Shown here: positions 45,578 to 55,339 of the stretch, one piece after another
Position numbering within the stretch: the first letter of the stretch is position 1
Layout: every line of letters begins with the position of its first letter
DNA from: Micrasema longulum
Taxonomy: Eukaryota > Arthropoda > Insecta > Trichoptera > Brachycentridae
Assembly: GCA_022494885.1 (NCBI GenBank)
Contig: JAGVSM010003758.1
Span: 248,001-312,000 of the forward strand
Reading direction: 5' to 3'
DNA: 64,000 bases
Notes under the pieces: model-generated
The model's database searches: none
Told to the model about the DNA's origin: nothing
What the model saw: only the letters and a program-made list of their open reading frames with translations
Position numbers and translations under genes: made by a program

Positions 45578-45660
45578 TTTTCGAAGAACTTTGTGGCACT
45601 TCGTTGTACAATTAAACGCTCTAATTTTTACAGCGTTTTAGAAAAAAAAATTGAATCAAA
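45578..45660 (-). repeat. MITE-B fragment
   Basis: CATTTTCGAAGAACTTTG and AACGCTCTAATTTTTACAGC match the inner part of MITE-B. Confidence 0.5.
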
Positions 45661-45810
45661 TTTTCAGTATGATTGAACTTACTGAATTCGAAATTACACT
45701 GAATAAATATAATTACATTCGACATTTATTATACATTCATTTTGTATAATGTATATTCATTTTTATTAGACTATGTCCGGGCGCATGACGAATATAGTTA
45801 TGTTTATGAA

Positions 45811-45845
45811 TAAAACCAGAATCTTGGACGAGGATTTTATGTAAC
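45811..45845 (+). mobile_element. SINE family G, head fragment
   Basis: AAACCAGAATCTTGGACGAG matches the head of family G (39243, 51106). Confidence 0.4.
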
Positions 45846-45924
45846 AACAAATCAATATAAATCACACTAAAAAAAATATTGATAGGAAACATTCAATTCG
45901 TGATAAAATAATCAATGAACGTGT

Positions 45925-46330
45925 GAATATGTTATGGTAAAGATGGGATCGAACTGCAGATCTTAGATCCTGAGTTCTCAATACATTACAGCAGCAGTTC
46001 GAATTTTTTTTTACTATGGAGCCCCTTATTGATCTACGTTTTTTTCGGCGGAACCCCATCTCGACATAAAAAAAGTAAATTATTTTTTTAAGACCCATGA
46101 CACGCCTTTGTTTGCATGTTGCAATTTTCAACTAGAAAAGAATAATCATATTTTGCATTAAAATGATTACTGCACGTATTTAATGTTAAGAATTAAATTT
46201 TTTCACAGTTTAACTTATAATATACCCTAACTCTCGGAACCCTTGGGGCCCTTCCACGGAACCCCAGGGTTACGCGGAACACCTTTTAGGAACTGCTGCA
46301 CTACAGTACTACAGGACCATAATCCAAATA
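45925..46330 (-). mobile_element. SINE family P copy interrupted by a hAT MITE
   Basis: GATGGGATCGAACTGCAG (box B, reverse sense) precedes the MITE, and CTACAGGACCATAATCC (box A side) follows it. Removing 45992-46306 gives ATACATTACAG-TACTACAGGACC, which aligns with the copy at 51590-51675. Confidence 0.65.
45992..46298. mobile_element. hAT-type MITE, 307 bp, with 8-bp TSD
   Basis: Left end CAGCAGTTCGAATTTTTTT, right end (reversed) CAGCAGTTCCTAAAAGG. Flanks CATTACAG (45984-45991) and CACTACAG (46299-46306) match at seven of eight bases. No transposase frame. Internal GAACCCC strings occur near both ends. Confidence 0.8.
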
Positions 46331-46454
46331 CAAAAGTTTACATAATGTATCTGATTTTTTTGCTAATAAAATAAAAACATCATAAGGTTTTACATAAAAA
46401 AAACAAATCATGTTTTAGGTTTAATTTTTTTGACATAATGAATAGAAATTTTAT

Positions 46455-46985
46455 TTTTTTTCAACAGAGAGGGAAAACATTTTTGAGGGAGGGAATATGG
46501 AAGTTTAGGCATTTACAGGGCTTATGACCTGTCATTGGCTGGTTTAAAAGGCCATTTTACACACTGTGTAACATTCACCATTCTGCCCATGTTTGAACGC
46601 CCACATTTCCTCAACTCTTCCATCTGTTGACGTTTGTGAAGTAAAAGAGCTGAAACCTTTATCACGCGGGTGAGATTCATCCGGCTGAACCAAATCACCA
46701 ACTAGGCAACGCCTGAAAACAATTTTCCATTTTTTATACTTCTCCTTTTACCAGGTAGTTAATTCAACAATATGTGAGTATGTCCAAATGCTTGCAGACT
46801 GGCTGGATTTCCTCCCTAGGGAGTTATTCATTATTAGAATTATTTCGACAGAGAGGGAAAACATTTTTGGGGAAGGAATATGTAAGTCTAGGCATTTACA
46901 GGGCTTGTGAACTGTCATTGGCTGGTTTAAGTGGCCACTTTACACACTGTATAACATTCACCATTCAGCCAGTCAGCAAGCATAC
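46455..46985 (+). repeat. Family A repeat, direct dimer
   Basis: Units start at about 46463 and 46845 (CAACAGAGAGGGAAAACATT and CGACAGAGAGGGAAAACATT), a period near 382 bp. The first unit is the cleanest in the window, with AGCTGAAACCTTTATCACGC and CCGGCTGAACCAAATCACC. Confidence 0.9.
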
Positions 46986-47543
46986 TCAAACATTGTTAAA
47001 TAGAAATTTCGTTCAATGTTGATTTCGATTGGAAGGTTAGATCGCTCGTTTGGTTTAAATGAAGTTTAGATGCTTCATCTATCCGCAACCTCCGCGCGTA
47101 TCCGCGAGGTTAAGTTTTATTACGAAATACGATATATCTATAACAAGGTGACATTTTAACATAAATGGGTGCGATTATCGGCACATAATCTCTTTATTTG
47201 ACACAGCTCTTGAAAATACTTGGGGACTCAATGTCAAACAAATCCGGATATACCCGATTAAATACGGAAGTGCAAAGCTGACCTAAATTGAATAAAAAAA
47301 TGTTTTAACAATTCAAAATTTTAATGAATTGTATCGCAAAACTTCTCTTATGTACAAAAAAGAAAAATCATAGGCCGAATAAAGAATATACGATTTTTCA
47401 AATTTTAAATCATATCTTTTTTTGTACTCCTAGGAGTTACAACAAACCTTTTTTGGGACAGAAAAATAGTTACATACAGGTAAAGTAAACAGGAGACTGC
47501 TGCGAGACATTGCAGATATTTATATACAGGATGTTCTTTAATC
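46986..47543. other. No gene seen
   Basis: Slightly higher GC near 47080-47120, but no domain was recognised. Confidence 0.4.
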
Positions 47544-47720
47544 GGCGGCCTCCGTGGTGTAGTGGTCAAGAAGCTTGACTCACAGACGGAAGGTTCCGGG
47601 TTCGATTCCCGGTGAGAACACAAAAATTAAATGTGATTTTTCTCAAGCCTGGGTGTTCTGTGATGTAATTCACCACTGTAATTGGGCCTCCTGGCCTGTT
47701 GTGGTGCAAAAAAAAAATAT
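47544..47720 (+). mobile_element. tRNA-derived SINE, family V (best copy)
   Basis: Head GGCCTCCGTGGTGTAGTGGT (box A) and CGGGTTCGATTCCCGG (box B), close to insect tRNA-Val. The body includes TTCTCAAGCCTGGGTGTTC and GGGCCTCCTGGCCTGTTG, and it ends in an A-rich tail. The downstream body and the broken anticodon arm show it is a SINE, not a tRNA gene. Other copies lie at 60968 and 61146. Confidence 0.85.
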
Positions 47721-47740
47721 AAAAAAAATAAAAAAATAAA

Positions 47741-48074
47741 AAACCCTGTCACATCCGAAACCACGATGATCAGTATGGGCAAGAAGAAGTATTTGCATAT
47801 TTAAAAAAATATTTAGAACAATTTTTTTTTTAAAATAAAATATTTAAAAAAACTAATGGTTGCTTTCTTCTGCAGGGGAGAAGTGAGGGGAGCGCGGCGC
47901 AGTATCAGACCCCCCCCCTTCCCCCTCCTCGTTTCACCCGTGCAGAAGTAAGCAACCGTTTGCTTTTTTTGATATTTGATTTTCTTAAATTTTATTCGTT
48001 GTAATTTTTTTTTAATGTGCCAATATGTCTTCTTGCTCATACTGATCGTCGTGGTTTCGGATGTGACAGGGTTT
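47741..48074. mobile_element. Foldback MITE, 334 bp, GC-rich centre
   Basis: AAACCCTGTCACATCCGAAA at the left is mirrored at the right end (GTTTCGGATGTGACAGGGTT). An inner pair GGTTGC-TTCTTCTGCA / TGCAGAAGTAAGCAACC closes a loop containing GAGCGCGGCGCAG and a nine-C run. It inserted at the A-rich tail of the SINE to its left. Confidence 0.8.
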
Positions 48075-48097
48075 AAAGAACACCTGTACGTGTTGTC

Positions 48098-48345
48098 CAG
48101 GGCCCCGATTACTATGGGAAGTTAAAATTTATCTTCAATTTTATCTACAAAGTAAAATTAAGTTTTCTGTATGAAAAGCAGAAAATGAGTGAAATTTTTT
48201 CTTCTAAACATGTTCAATTATAGGGAACTGACGAAGATACTTTAAATGTTTATGCAAAAATACTCATTTTCGTACACAAATATCGTTTTTTTTTTAAAGA
48301 CAGTCTAAGATAACTCTGTTGACTTCCCATTTTTTAAACTTCCAA
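48098..48345. repeat. MITE-C repeat, copy 2
   Basis: CAGGGCCCCGATTACTATGG at the left. The body is the reverse complement of 33240-33465, and the right end TTGACTTCCCAT corresponds to the start of copy 1. Both ends of the family therefore share one terminal inverted repeat. Confidence 0.65.
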
Positions 48346-48632
48346 TTTATGTTTATGTTACTATTTCTATTTGTATTATTCTTTAACGTGCTTCTACTTT
48401 CTATTTCGTCGTCTCAATTCAACACAGGACTTTTAGTCCCATTGAGTTGGGAGTTATCTCAAATAATGTGTAATAAACAACCTATTGAAAATTAATAAAA
48501 AAATAAAAAATATTATGTTGTAAATCAACTCAGCACAGGGCTCCTGGCCTCATAGAGTTAGGGATAGGTTTTTTTTTTGTAATATGTGAGTAAAAAATAT
48601 ATATATAGTAACAACATAGTTATGAGTAATAC

Positions 48633-49308
48633 TCTTTATATATATAATTCCTCTGTACGTGTGATGTCACTGAACTCCTCCTAAACGGCTTAACCGATTT
48701 GCGTGCGGTTTTCAGGGAAAAATAGAGCTTTGCGCTGTGCGTGTTCGCAGATATTAATAAAATCTTCAATCTAATATGTAAAAGAGAAGTAAGGAGCATA
48801 CATATGTTATTTATAGATCTACCTGGACTGCATTCGAGGAGAATGTGTTTACAAAAAAAATGTAAAGATGTTGTTATTTTGTCTATAAAAAAGTTTGTTT
48901 TGAATGTTTACAAACAGCATTTGTTTTTTGTGGATCTCAATCAGATTCTTTCCTTAAATTCCTTAAAATTTCTACCCATTTATTTATTTTTACTAGATTT
49001 TTGGTAACACTGAAATAATATTAAATTCAATACATTAAAAAAAATCGTATTCCTAGATAAGTACACCCCTCTGTTGGTGAGAAGACCGGAGTTTGGCGTT
49101 TGCAAAAAGAATGCCATATTTGAAAAAAGATTTATTTTATGTTTTGGAATTCAATCATAAACAAGTACCTACATAAATTCAATATTAACATTTTTTAGTT
49201 TTGGAATTTAATCACAAACAAGTACCTAGGTTCCTACTTATCAATTAAAAATCTTTTTCCAAGCTAAGAGCAATTAGTTTAGGCAGGACAACGTCTGACG
49301 GGTCCTAG
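48633..49308 (+). mobile_element. Non-autonomous Helitron, 676 bp
   Basis: Starts TCTTTATATATATAATTCC, has CTGAACTCCTCCTAAACGGC, and ends CTGACGGGTCCTAG before a T. Same family as 30450 and 55340. The base before TC is C rather than A, probably a later change. Confidence 0.75.
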
Positions 49309-50724
49309 TAGCTAGAAGTATATACAATTTAAATAATATAGCAACTTAAGTATTTAATACAATGAAAGGAAAAAAAATAATAATAGTAAACATTTACATA
49401 TTACAGTAAGAATATATATGAGGTAAAACAAACACTCATGACAAAAACTCGCCTTCCACGTACGTCCTCAAACAGTACTTGAAAAATTAATATTGTCATT
49501 TTTTTTAAATTCTATAGGACTTCGGTAGCCTGTTGTTGTACCACTACATACCCTTGCTTGTACAGCAGATACTTTAGACCATACCTTGTCGAGCGTGATT
49601 CAGGTACGTGAATATGTTGACTATTGCGTATTATACTGGTAGTCGTCACGATTAAAGGTATAGCCAATATTAGTGAGCGAATTAAACATTAAAATCAGTG
49701 TTCCGTGCTAATCAAATTTAAATAATAAGACTGTTCGTTATTTAAGTTTTGAGATTTTAGCGGTCTTTCGTCCGGGGATAAAATCTTAAATATAAAAAAT
49801 AAATATTATGAAAAACTATCACAGGATCGTAATTCGATTTAATTTGCAGAAACATACCTTTTTTAGTAAATTATATGCGCCAATCCGAGAACAATAAATT
49901 ATTTTGTTATATATAGTCTAAAAATCATAATATTTATTATTTGTATTCCAACTCAACACAAGGATTTTTGCTTCATGAAGTTGAGACTGTTCCTATTTTA
50001 TGCAATATTTGCGTTTTTGTAATAAATAAATCAATTTTGTCATGAAAAGGCTTATATTAAAAAACGATAACATTTTATTTGAATTAAAACAGCTTTAGCA
50101 GATAGTGTAAAAATATGAGTTTACTCGTATCACAAATGAACGTAGTTATGCAGAAAGCAGCAGCTCAAAAAAGTGAAACTAAGATAATAGCACCTTTATG
50201 AAACGAGTGAATAATCACAACAGTTGGAATGTTTTTGACTTAGACAAATGATAAACAATGAAAATATCCGCTTTTTTACACTACAAACAAGAATCTTATA
50301 ATTTTAATGATTTTTAAAGTGCCGTCAGATTTTTCTAGTACTGTTGGTGTTTTTTGCAATTTAAGAAATGCCGTTTTTGTGATCGACAGTATTTTCAGAA
50401 GGTGATTATTTCAGTTTTTTGTATGAAAGCGGTCAAGCTGTTTTTAGCTGAACGTAGAATTGACCTTACTGCACCCGATAACAGCAATATTTATTTTTTT
50501 CAAAATTGTGGACTGCTTTCTGCATAACTACGTTCAAATATACGAAACAATATGACGTATTTTTTTCGCAAACAGGTATTCCAAAATATTTTTAATACTT
50601 AAAAAACTAAATATACAGTAATGAAATTGATAACATGATGTAATAATTTAACTTTAACAGGAAATAACCTAATTTATATCATAAATATTTAGATTTATAT
50701 GATAATATTTTAACATGTAACGGT
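49309..50724. other. Downstream of CSP-2, no other gene seen
   Basis: AT-rich. Lies downstream of the CSP-2 stop (minus strand). No canonical AATAAA stands immediately after the stop, so the 3' end of the transcript is not defined. Confidence 0.4.
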
Positions 50725-52936
50725 TTATGAGTGTTGTTTGGTAAACGTGTGTTCCTTGTCGTGTTTTATCAAAAATTGTTTCCACACTTCCGGTTGCCGG
50801 AACATCATAACGGAAACTGCATTTCCGGCCAGCAGCTTCTCCGATGGACTGCAAGATTGGCATCCGTCTGTGAGTGCACTGACAATGGTTTCTAGAAATA
50901 AAAAAACGATTCATGATTTAAAGTTGATTTTGCAGTCAATTTTACGAAGTCTTCAGTAAGGAAGAAGTAAAAAATCCAAAAATTATTTACATTTAAAATG
51001 AAAATGTTTTTGATTTGTCAACATTGTAAACTGGTTATAATATAATGGTTATTTATTACTTTTCGGTGTCTAGGAGATAGATAAAGAATACAGTTCTTTG
51101 TGTGAGATTAAACCAGAATCCCGGTTTTACTAAATTTTCGACTAGATGCTCTTAGGTGAAAATAATTTTAAAAAAGAAATCGAGTGGGGCCCGCCTCATA
51201 GTACAGAGATAAGCACATTTGCCTACCACGTTTTGAGGTCCGGGGTTCATTTCCTGATAGAAATTAAGTGAAATATTTGTTTCAAAGATGATTTAACACT
51301 GCAATATTTCATAGCCTCTGCACTGGTTTCTGAAGCGTAAAACAGATCACCTTTCCTCCATGTTACAGATTAGTCACAATGTATTGCCCTATGTACTTTT
51401 GGGCGCGGATACGAAAATTATGATGATGTAGGTAATCAACACCGACGAATGCATCTGAATTTTAAAAAAAAAATATTACTCTAATTAAAAAAAATAAAAT
51501 ATATTTGCGTTTTTATAATTTACACAAATATTTAATTTTGAGGGCCATTTTCAACTAGTTGTAAATAACTTACTAAAAGAAAATGGGAATCAAGTTGAGG
51601 TAGAGTGGAATTCGAACCACGGGCCTTTGAGCCGTGAATTCGAGACACTAGCCACGGGACCACAACCCGATTCAAAAATCCCTTCCTTTTTTATTTGAAA
51701 ATTGTCCTCCATACTATTTATACAAATCAAATACGATTAGTGCTAAATTTTCTAGTAAATAAAAAAAAAATATTTTTCTGTTCATACCGGTTTTTGGATT
51801 GTATACGAACATGATGAACGATGTTTTATCTGACAATGTTTGAAAAAAAATGAAAATAAGGATTTGTATCGCGATAACTCTTCACTTTTTACATATTTTT
51901 AGAAAAAAGGATCTATCTATTAATTTTTAAAAGGCTCCTAACAATCTCAAGTCTGGCAACAAAACTTTTTTAAACAACTTACATTTAAAATATCAGTACT
52001 TTATTTATCTAATAACATATTTTAAACGTCCTCGCTGGACTTTAACATTTAAAAAAAATACGTAAGTTAATTTTTGTATGCTTCAATGTTAAATACCTAC
52101 TACACAAAATACTAAAAAACACATAGAAAAAATATAAATAAAACCAAAAAACAATAAAAGTACTCGAACACAAAGTGACTAAATGATCCAATTAATTATT
52201 CTACCTTTAGTAAAAGCGTTTTAGATGTCGTATTTTTAAAAATCCTCTTAGAAAACTTAACACCAAAGATATTTTGAGTTCGTTCAAAATTTTGTAGACA
52301 AGAACTGGATTCAACCTTCTTGGGAGCTGTCAATACTAATATACTACAACAGAGATGAAGAACATAGAATGTAATATAGAAGTCTAGGCACAGGCACAGG
52401 GCTCATGACATATCATTGACTGCCTTAAGTGGTCACTTTACACAGTATATTGGTATAATTTTTTTTTTTGTAAAATTGCTTAAGTCCAGATGCACAGAAT
52501 AAAAAAAATTATTGCAAGAAGTTAAAATTACTTTTTTTATGCAACCGAGTTAAATTTTTTTAACTTATGCTATTTTAGTGCGACTGACCCTAGGAGATTT
52601 ATAAACGATTATATATACATAAATTCAATTACTTTTTATTCCTCCTAGTTTTTGGTCGCACTGGGCTTTATCCATAAAACAATCGATTTCGTTCTGAGTA
52701 AACTGCGATCCTTCAATCCATTCATAATCCTTTTGGTTTCCTTTAGCTTTGTATTTTAATTTTTTGGATATATCCTTTTTGACGTCGACAATGTTAAACG
52801 CATCGTATTCTGACACCAGATAAGGCTTCGGGGGGGTGAGAAACTCAGATAAATCTTCATCTTGAGAGTAAATGTTGTCTCCGCAAACAAATAACAACCA
52901 AAATAAGAAAGTAAACACTGAAATGAACGCACGCAT
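50725..52936 (-). CDS. Divergent chemosensory protein, complete two-exon gene
   Basis: Exon 1 is 52633-52936 and exon 2 is 50725-50891; together they encode 156 residues. The ATG at 52936 gives signal peptide MRAFISVFTFLFWLLFVCG; an in-frame ATG at 52990 would only add a polar leader. The donor (A|GTAATT) falls one base after Lys codon AAA and the acceptor is TTTCTAG|AA, so the phase matches the invariant CSP intron. The spliced protein has CFMDKAQC (C-X6-C), then exactly 18 residues to CQSC (C-X2-C), and a later PEVWKQFLIKHD, like the conserved C-terminal helix with Trp. Odd points: an extended acidic N-terminal region (DEDLSEFLTPPKPYLVSEYD), loss of the usual YDN..D.D.IL motif, and length above the usual 100-130. 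It is probably a secreted ligand carrier. The 1.74-kb intron holds three SINE-type insertions. Confidence 0.85.
51106..51435 (+). mobile_element. SINE family G, fullest copy, in CSP-2 intron
   Basis: Head AACCAGAATCCCGGTTTTAC, tRNA-like segment with ACATTTGCCTACCACG and GGGGTTCATTTCCTGA (box B), tail GGGCGCGGATACGAAAAT and ATGATGATG. Antisense to the gene. Confidence 0.7.
51505..51675 (-). mobile_element. SINE family P, in CSP-2 intron
   Basis: In reverse sense GGTTGTGGTCCCGTGGCTAG (box A) and GTGGTTCGAATTCC (box B), tail GAAAATGGCCCTCAAAATT. Inverted relative to the copy at 53198-53375. Confidence 0.8.
52262..52455 (+). repeat. Family A repeat, tail plus partial body, in CSP-2 intron
   Basis: Tail AGACAAGAACTGGATTCAAC runs into a new unit (ACTACAACAGAGATGAAGAA, TAGAAGTCTAGGCACAGGC). 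The body is cut after GGTCACTTTACAC. It shows the order tail-then-head of a tandem array. Confidence 0.7.
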
Positions 52937-53000
52937 TTTCACTGATAAATTCAACTTGTTTTTTTCTAACACAGGTGCTGAATGATTCACAGATGATTCC

Positions 53001-53038
53001 TAACTGGACGCATTAACCCACCTGTAACAGTTTTTATC
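53001..53038 (-). promoter_or_regulatory. Possible core promoter of CSP-2
   Basis: On the minus strand GATAAAAA (53031-53038) lies about 30 bp upstream of TCCAGTTAG (53001-53009), a TATA-like plus initiator-like pair with plausible spacing, 65-70 bp upstream of the ATG. Inference only. Confidence 0.3.
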
Positions 53039-53197
53039 GTCAGTCTAAACGAATTAAAACATCACTCGTCACAAAAAAACCTTGCCAAGTTTATTAATAC
53101 GGTGAACTGGCGCCATACCGTGGGAGCGTGTTTCATTCTCATAAAATTATTTGTAAAAACGCATCAAAAGACTTCAATATTCAATAGCAAAATTTAA

Positions 53198-53375
53198 AAT
53201 CGGGGTGTGGTCCCGTGGCTAGTGTCTCGGACTCACGGCTCAAAGGTCCGTGGCTCGAATCCCACTCTACTCCAACTTGATTCCCATTTTTTAATAGTTA
53301 GTTATTTTCAACTCTTTGAAAATGGCCCTCAAAATGAAATATTTGGGTAAATCATAAGAACGCAAATATTTATTT
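53198..53375 (+). mobile_element. SINE family P, upstream of CSP-2
   Basis: GGTGTGGTCCCGTGGCTAGT (box A), CGTGGCTCGAATCCCAC (box B), CAACTTGATTCCCATT, and GAAAATGGCCCTCAAAAT at the tail. The best copy of the family. Confidence 0.85.
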
Positions 53376-53445
53376 TTAAAAATATGTAAAAAAATCAAAT
53401 GTTAGATAATTAGATACAAATGTAAAACCAGTTATCGACTTTTCT

Positions 53446-53490
53446 ATGTCTACCGATTTCGACGCGTACCCGTCTCTTCGTCAGGTCGTT
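53446..53490 (-). ncRNA. Hammerhead-like motif (ACCGGU family), left arm
   Basis: CUGACGA, extra A, stem II GAGACG-GGUA-CGCGUC (two mismatches), GAAA, AUCGGU, A (a permitted cleavage base), GACAUAG. The core is intact but stem II and helix I have decayed. Confidence 0.45.
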
Positions 53491-53864
53491 AATTACACTA
53501 AAATGTAAAGCACACTATACACTTAGTAGTAGTTGCACAAAAATATAAAACTAACGTGCTGATAGGACAAATACTGTTAGTATTTAACACTAACTTGCAC
53601 AGATTTTTTTTCCAATTTTTTTTTTGTGAGAGAAAGAGTTGGAAAAAGGGGTAAGAGAGGAAGGTAGAGGCATTAAATTACTAGGTATAGGTGCACCATT
53701 ACAATGGAACTTCGGTATAATGGGCACTTTTAAGATTTTATTCGATTATTGTTCAAAGCCTTTAAAAAACTTATAATCAGTTCACGTTAGTTTTAATATT
53801 CTAATAGCATGTGTTCCACCAGCACGTTGGTATGGTGCAGGTGTATAGTTTGTTAATGTAATTG

Positions 53865-53920
53865 GGTTCCTGAGAAAGATACGGGTACGTGTCGAAACTG
53901 TCAGGCATAGAAAAGTCGGT
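53865..53920 (+). ncRNA. Hammerhead-like motif (ACCGGU family), right arm, damaged
   Basis: Core CUGAGAAA is altered. Stem II GAUACG-GGUA-CGUGUC is fully paired with a G-U, a compensated change relative to GAGACG/CGUCUC at 803. GAAA is present but stem III (ACUGUC) is changed. Confidence 0.45.
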
Positions 53921-53945
53921 AAATGGTAGTGTATAATAGGGAAAT

Positions 53946-54427
53946 ATCACTTTTTAAAAAATATTTTTTAAGTAATAAAGATCTATGAAATACTGTCCAA
54001 AAAAAAATTTTAACTAATTGTTTTTTTAGCAAAAAATATTTTTAAATTTGTAATTTTGTAATTCTCACAAAAACGGTCATTCCATTGGCCAGGCCCCTTC
54101 TACCTAACGATTCGTGTTTATTTGTTCCTGGCCATTGAAATTTGTTTTGAACATTTTCACGAATCTTGACGTCACAACAACCAAGGCCAAACACGTCGCG
54201 TTTTTCTTGCAACGTATTTTTTTTAATGTCTTTTTTACATTTATGTATGAAAACATTTCTCCGCAATATCCATATTGATTTTGAAAATCTAATTGATTAT
54301 TCTAAATCCATTATAAATATTTTTATCGGTATTCGTAGTATGTGATATTTCCCTGTTATTTACTAACATTGAATAAAACGTTTGACCACAATGTTAATGC
54401 TTCCTCTCTATGATTTCAATCCTCTGG
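53946..54427. other. No gene seen
   Basis: An open frame at 54042-54266 (minus) shows no known domain. Confidence 0.4.
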
Positions 54428-54629
54428 ATTTATTTATTTAACACTTTATATTATATTAATAATTATAACAGCGATTATCAAAATAAAAATATACAAAAAA
54501 TTAACACTTTACTATGAAGAAAGGAAAGGGAATGGGAAGGAAAGAAGAAGGATAAAGGAACAACTTAAATATTTAGATAGTGACATTTCAATCTTGACTT
54601 AAATGTAAATACAGAAGGGGCGTCTAATA
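54428..54629 (-). pseudogene. LINE 3' end, family of 2506
   Basis: Minus strand: the last codons RDAPSVFTFKSRLKCHYLNI before a stop, then CTTTATCCTTCTTCTTTCC as at 2840. It ends in AAATAAATAAATC. This confirms the 2506-3107 element as a dispersed family. Confidence 0.75.
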
Positions 54630-54719
54630 ATAAAAAATGTTTTAAACTATTCTTTTATTGTAATATTTAAACCTTATAAATTGTATACATGGATCTAATT
54701 TAAAAAACATCTAATAATT

Positions 54720-55095
54720 ATTGATAAATCCAACTGGTCCATGAAGAAGTATAGAAATTGACAAAATATTTTTGATAAATCAACCTGGTCCATGAAGGAG
54801 TTTGGAAATTGAAAAAATATTTTTTTTAAGCGTTGCCTAGTACGAAGGTGAAATAATTCAATTAGATGAATCTCACCCGAATATATAAAGGTTACAGCTC
54901 TTTAACTTCACTAATATTAAGAGATGAAAGAATTGAAGGAATATAGATGTTCAAATATGAGAAGAATGGTGAATGTTACACAGTGTATAAAGTGGCCACT
55001 TAAACCAGCTAATGACTGGTCATAAGCCCTGTAGATGCCTAGACTTCTGTATTACCTTCTCTAAAATGTTCTTCATGTCTGTTGTTATATGTTAA
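54720..55095 (-). repeat. Family A repeat, ACAACAG variant, near-complete
   Basis: AAGCGTTGCCTAGTACGAAG, AAGGTTACAGCTC, GTGGCCACTTAAACCAGC and TGTTCTTCATGTCTGTTG. The preceding AATCAACCTGGTCCATGAAG is also part of the unit, and a partial duplicate of it stands at 54725. Confidence 0.75.
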
Positions 55096-55339
55096 CCTAT
55101 ACATTTGTTATGTGCCGATGTTGTGTAGCACACAGATAATAAATATTCGAAGTCCAACAGATCAATTGACAAGGCACGAATATGTTGTATATTAATTTTA
55201 TTATTTAAAAGACATCACAAAAAGCCATTTTGCTGTTACACTTGAAAGCTACCGTGTATATTTAAACTTAGTATTACGTCAGAGTGACATAGTAACCACG
55301 AGAGATTACATTTCTAATTCATCCTCAAAGAACTGCGTA
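55096..55339. other. No gene seen
   Basis: AT-rich; nothing recognised. Confidence 0.4.

Larger units (their letters stand above)
53421..53945. repeat. Foldback element with hammerhead-like arms
   Basis: The left arm (53427-53500, reverse sense) and right arm (53865-53945) both contain GACGGGTACG or TACGGGTACG, GTCGAAA and CATAGAAAAGTCG. The spacer (about 370 bp) includes a run of T and GA-rich sequence with no coding capacity. Confidence 0.7.

Noticed and set aside
47544..47620. Functional tRNA-Val gene
   Set aside because: Boxes are good but the anticodon arm is irregular and a SINE body follows; two more copies share that body.
53198..53290. tRNA gene with box A and box B
   Set aside because: The same sequence with a shared non-tRNA tail recurs at 6100, 45925 and 51505, so it is a SINE.
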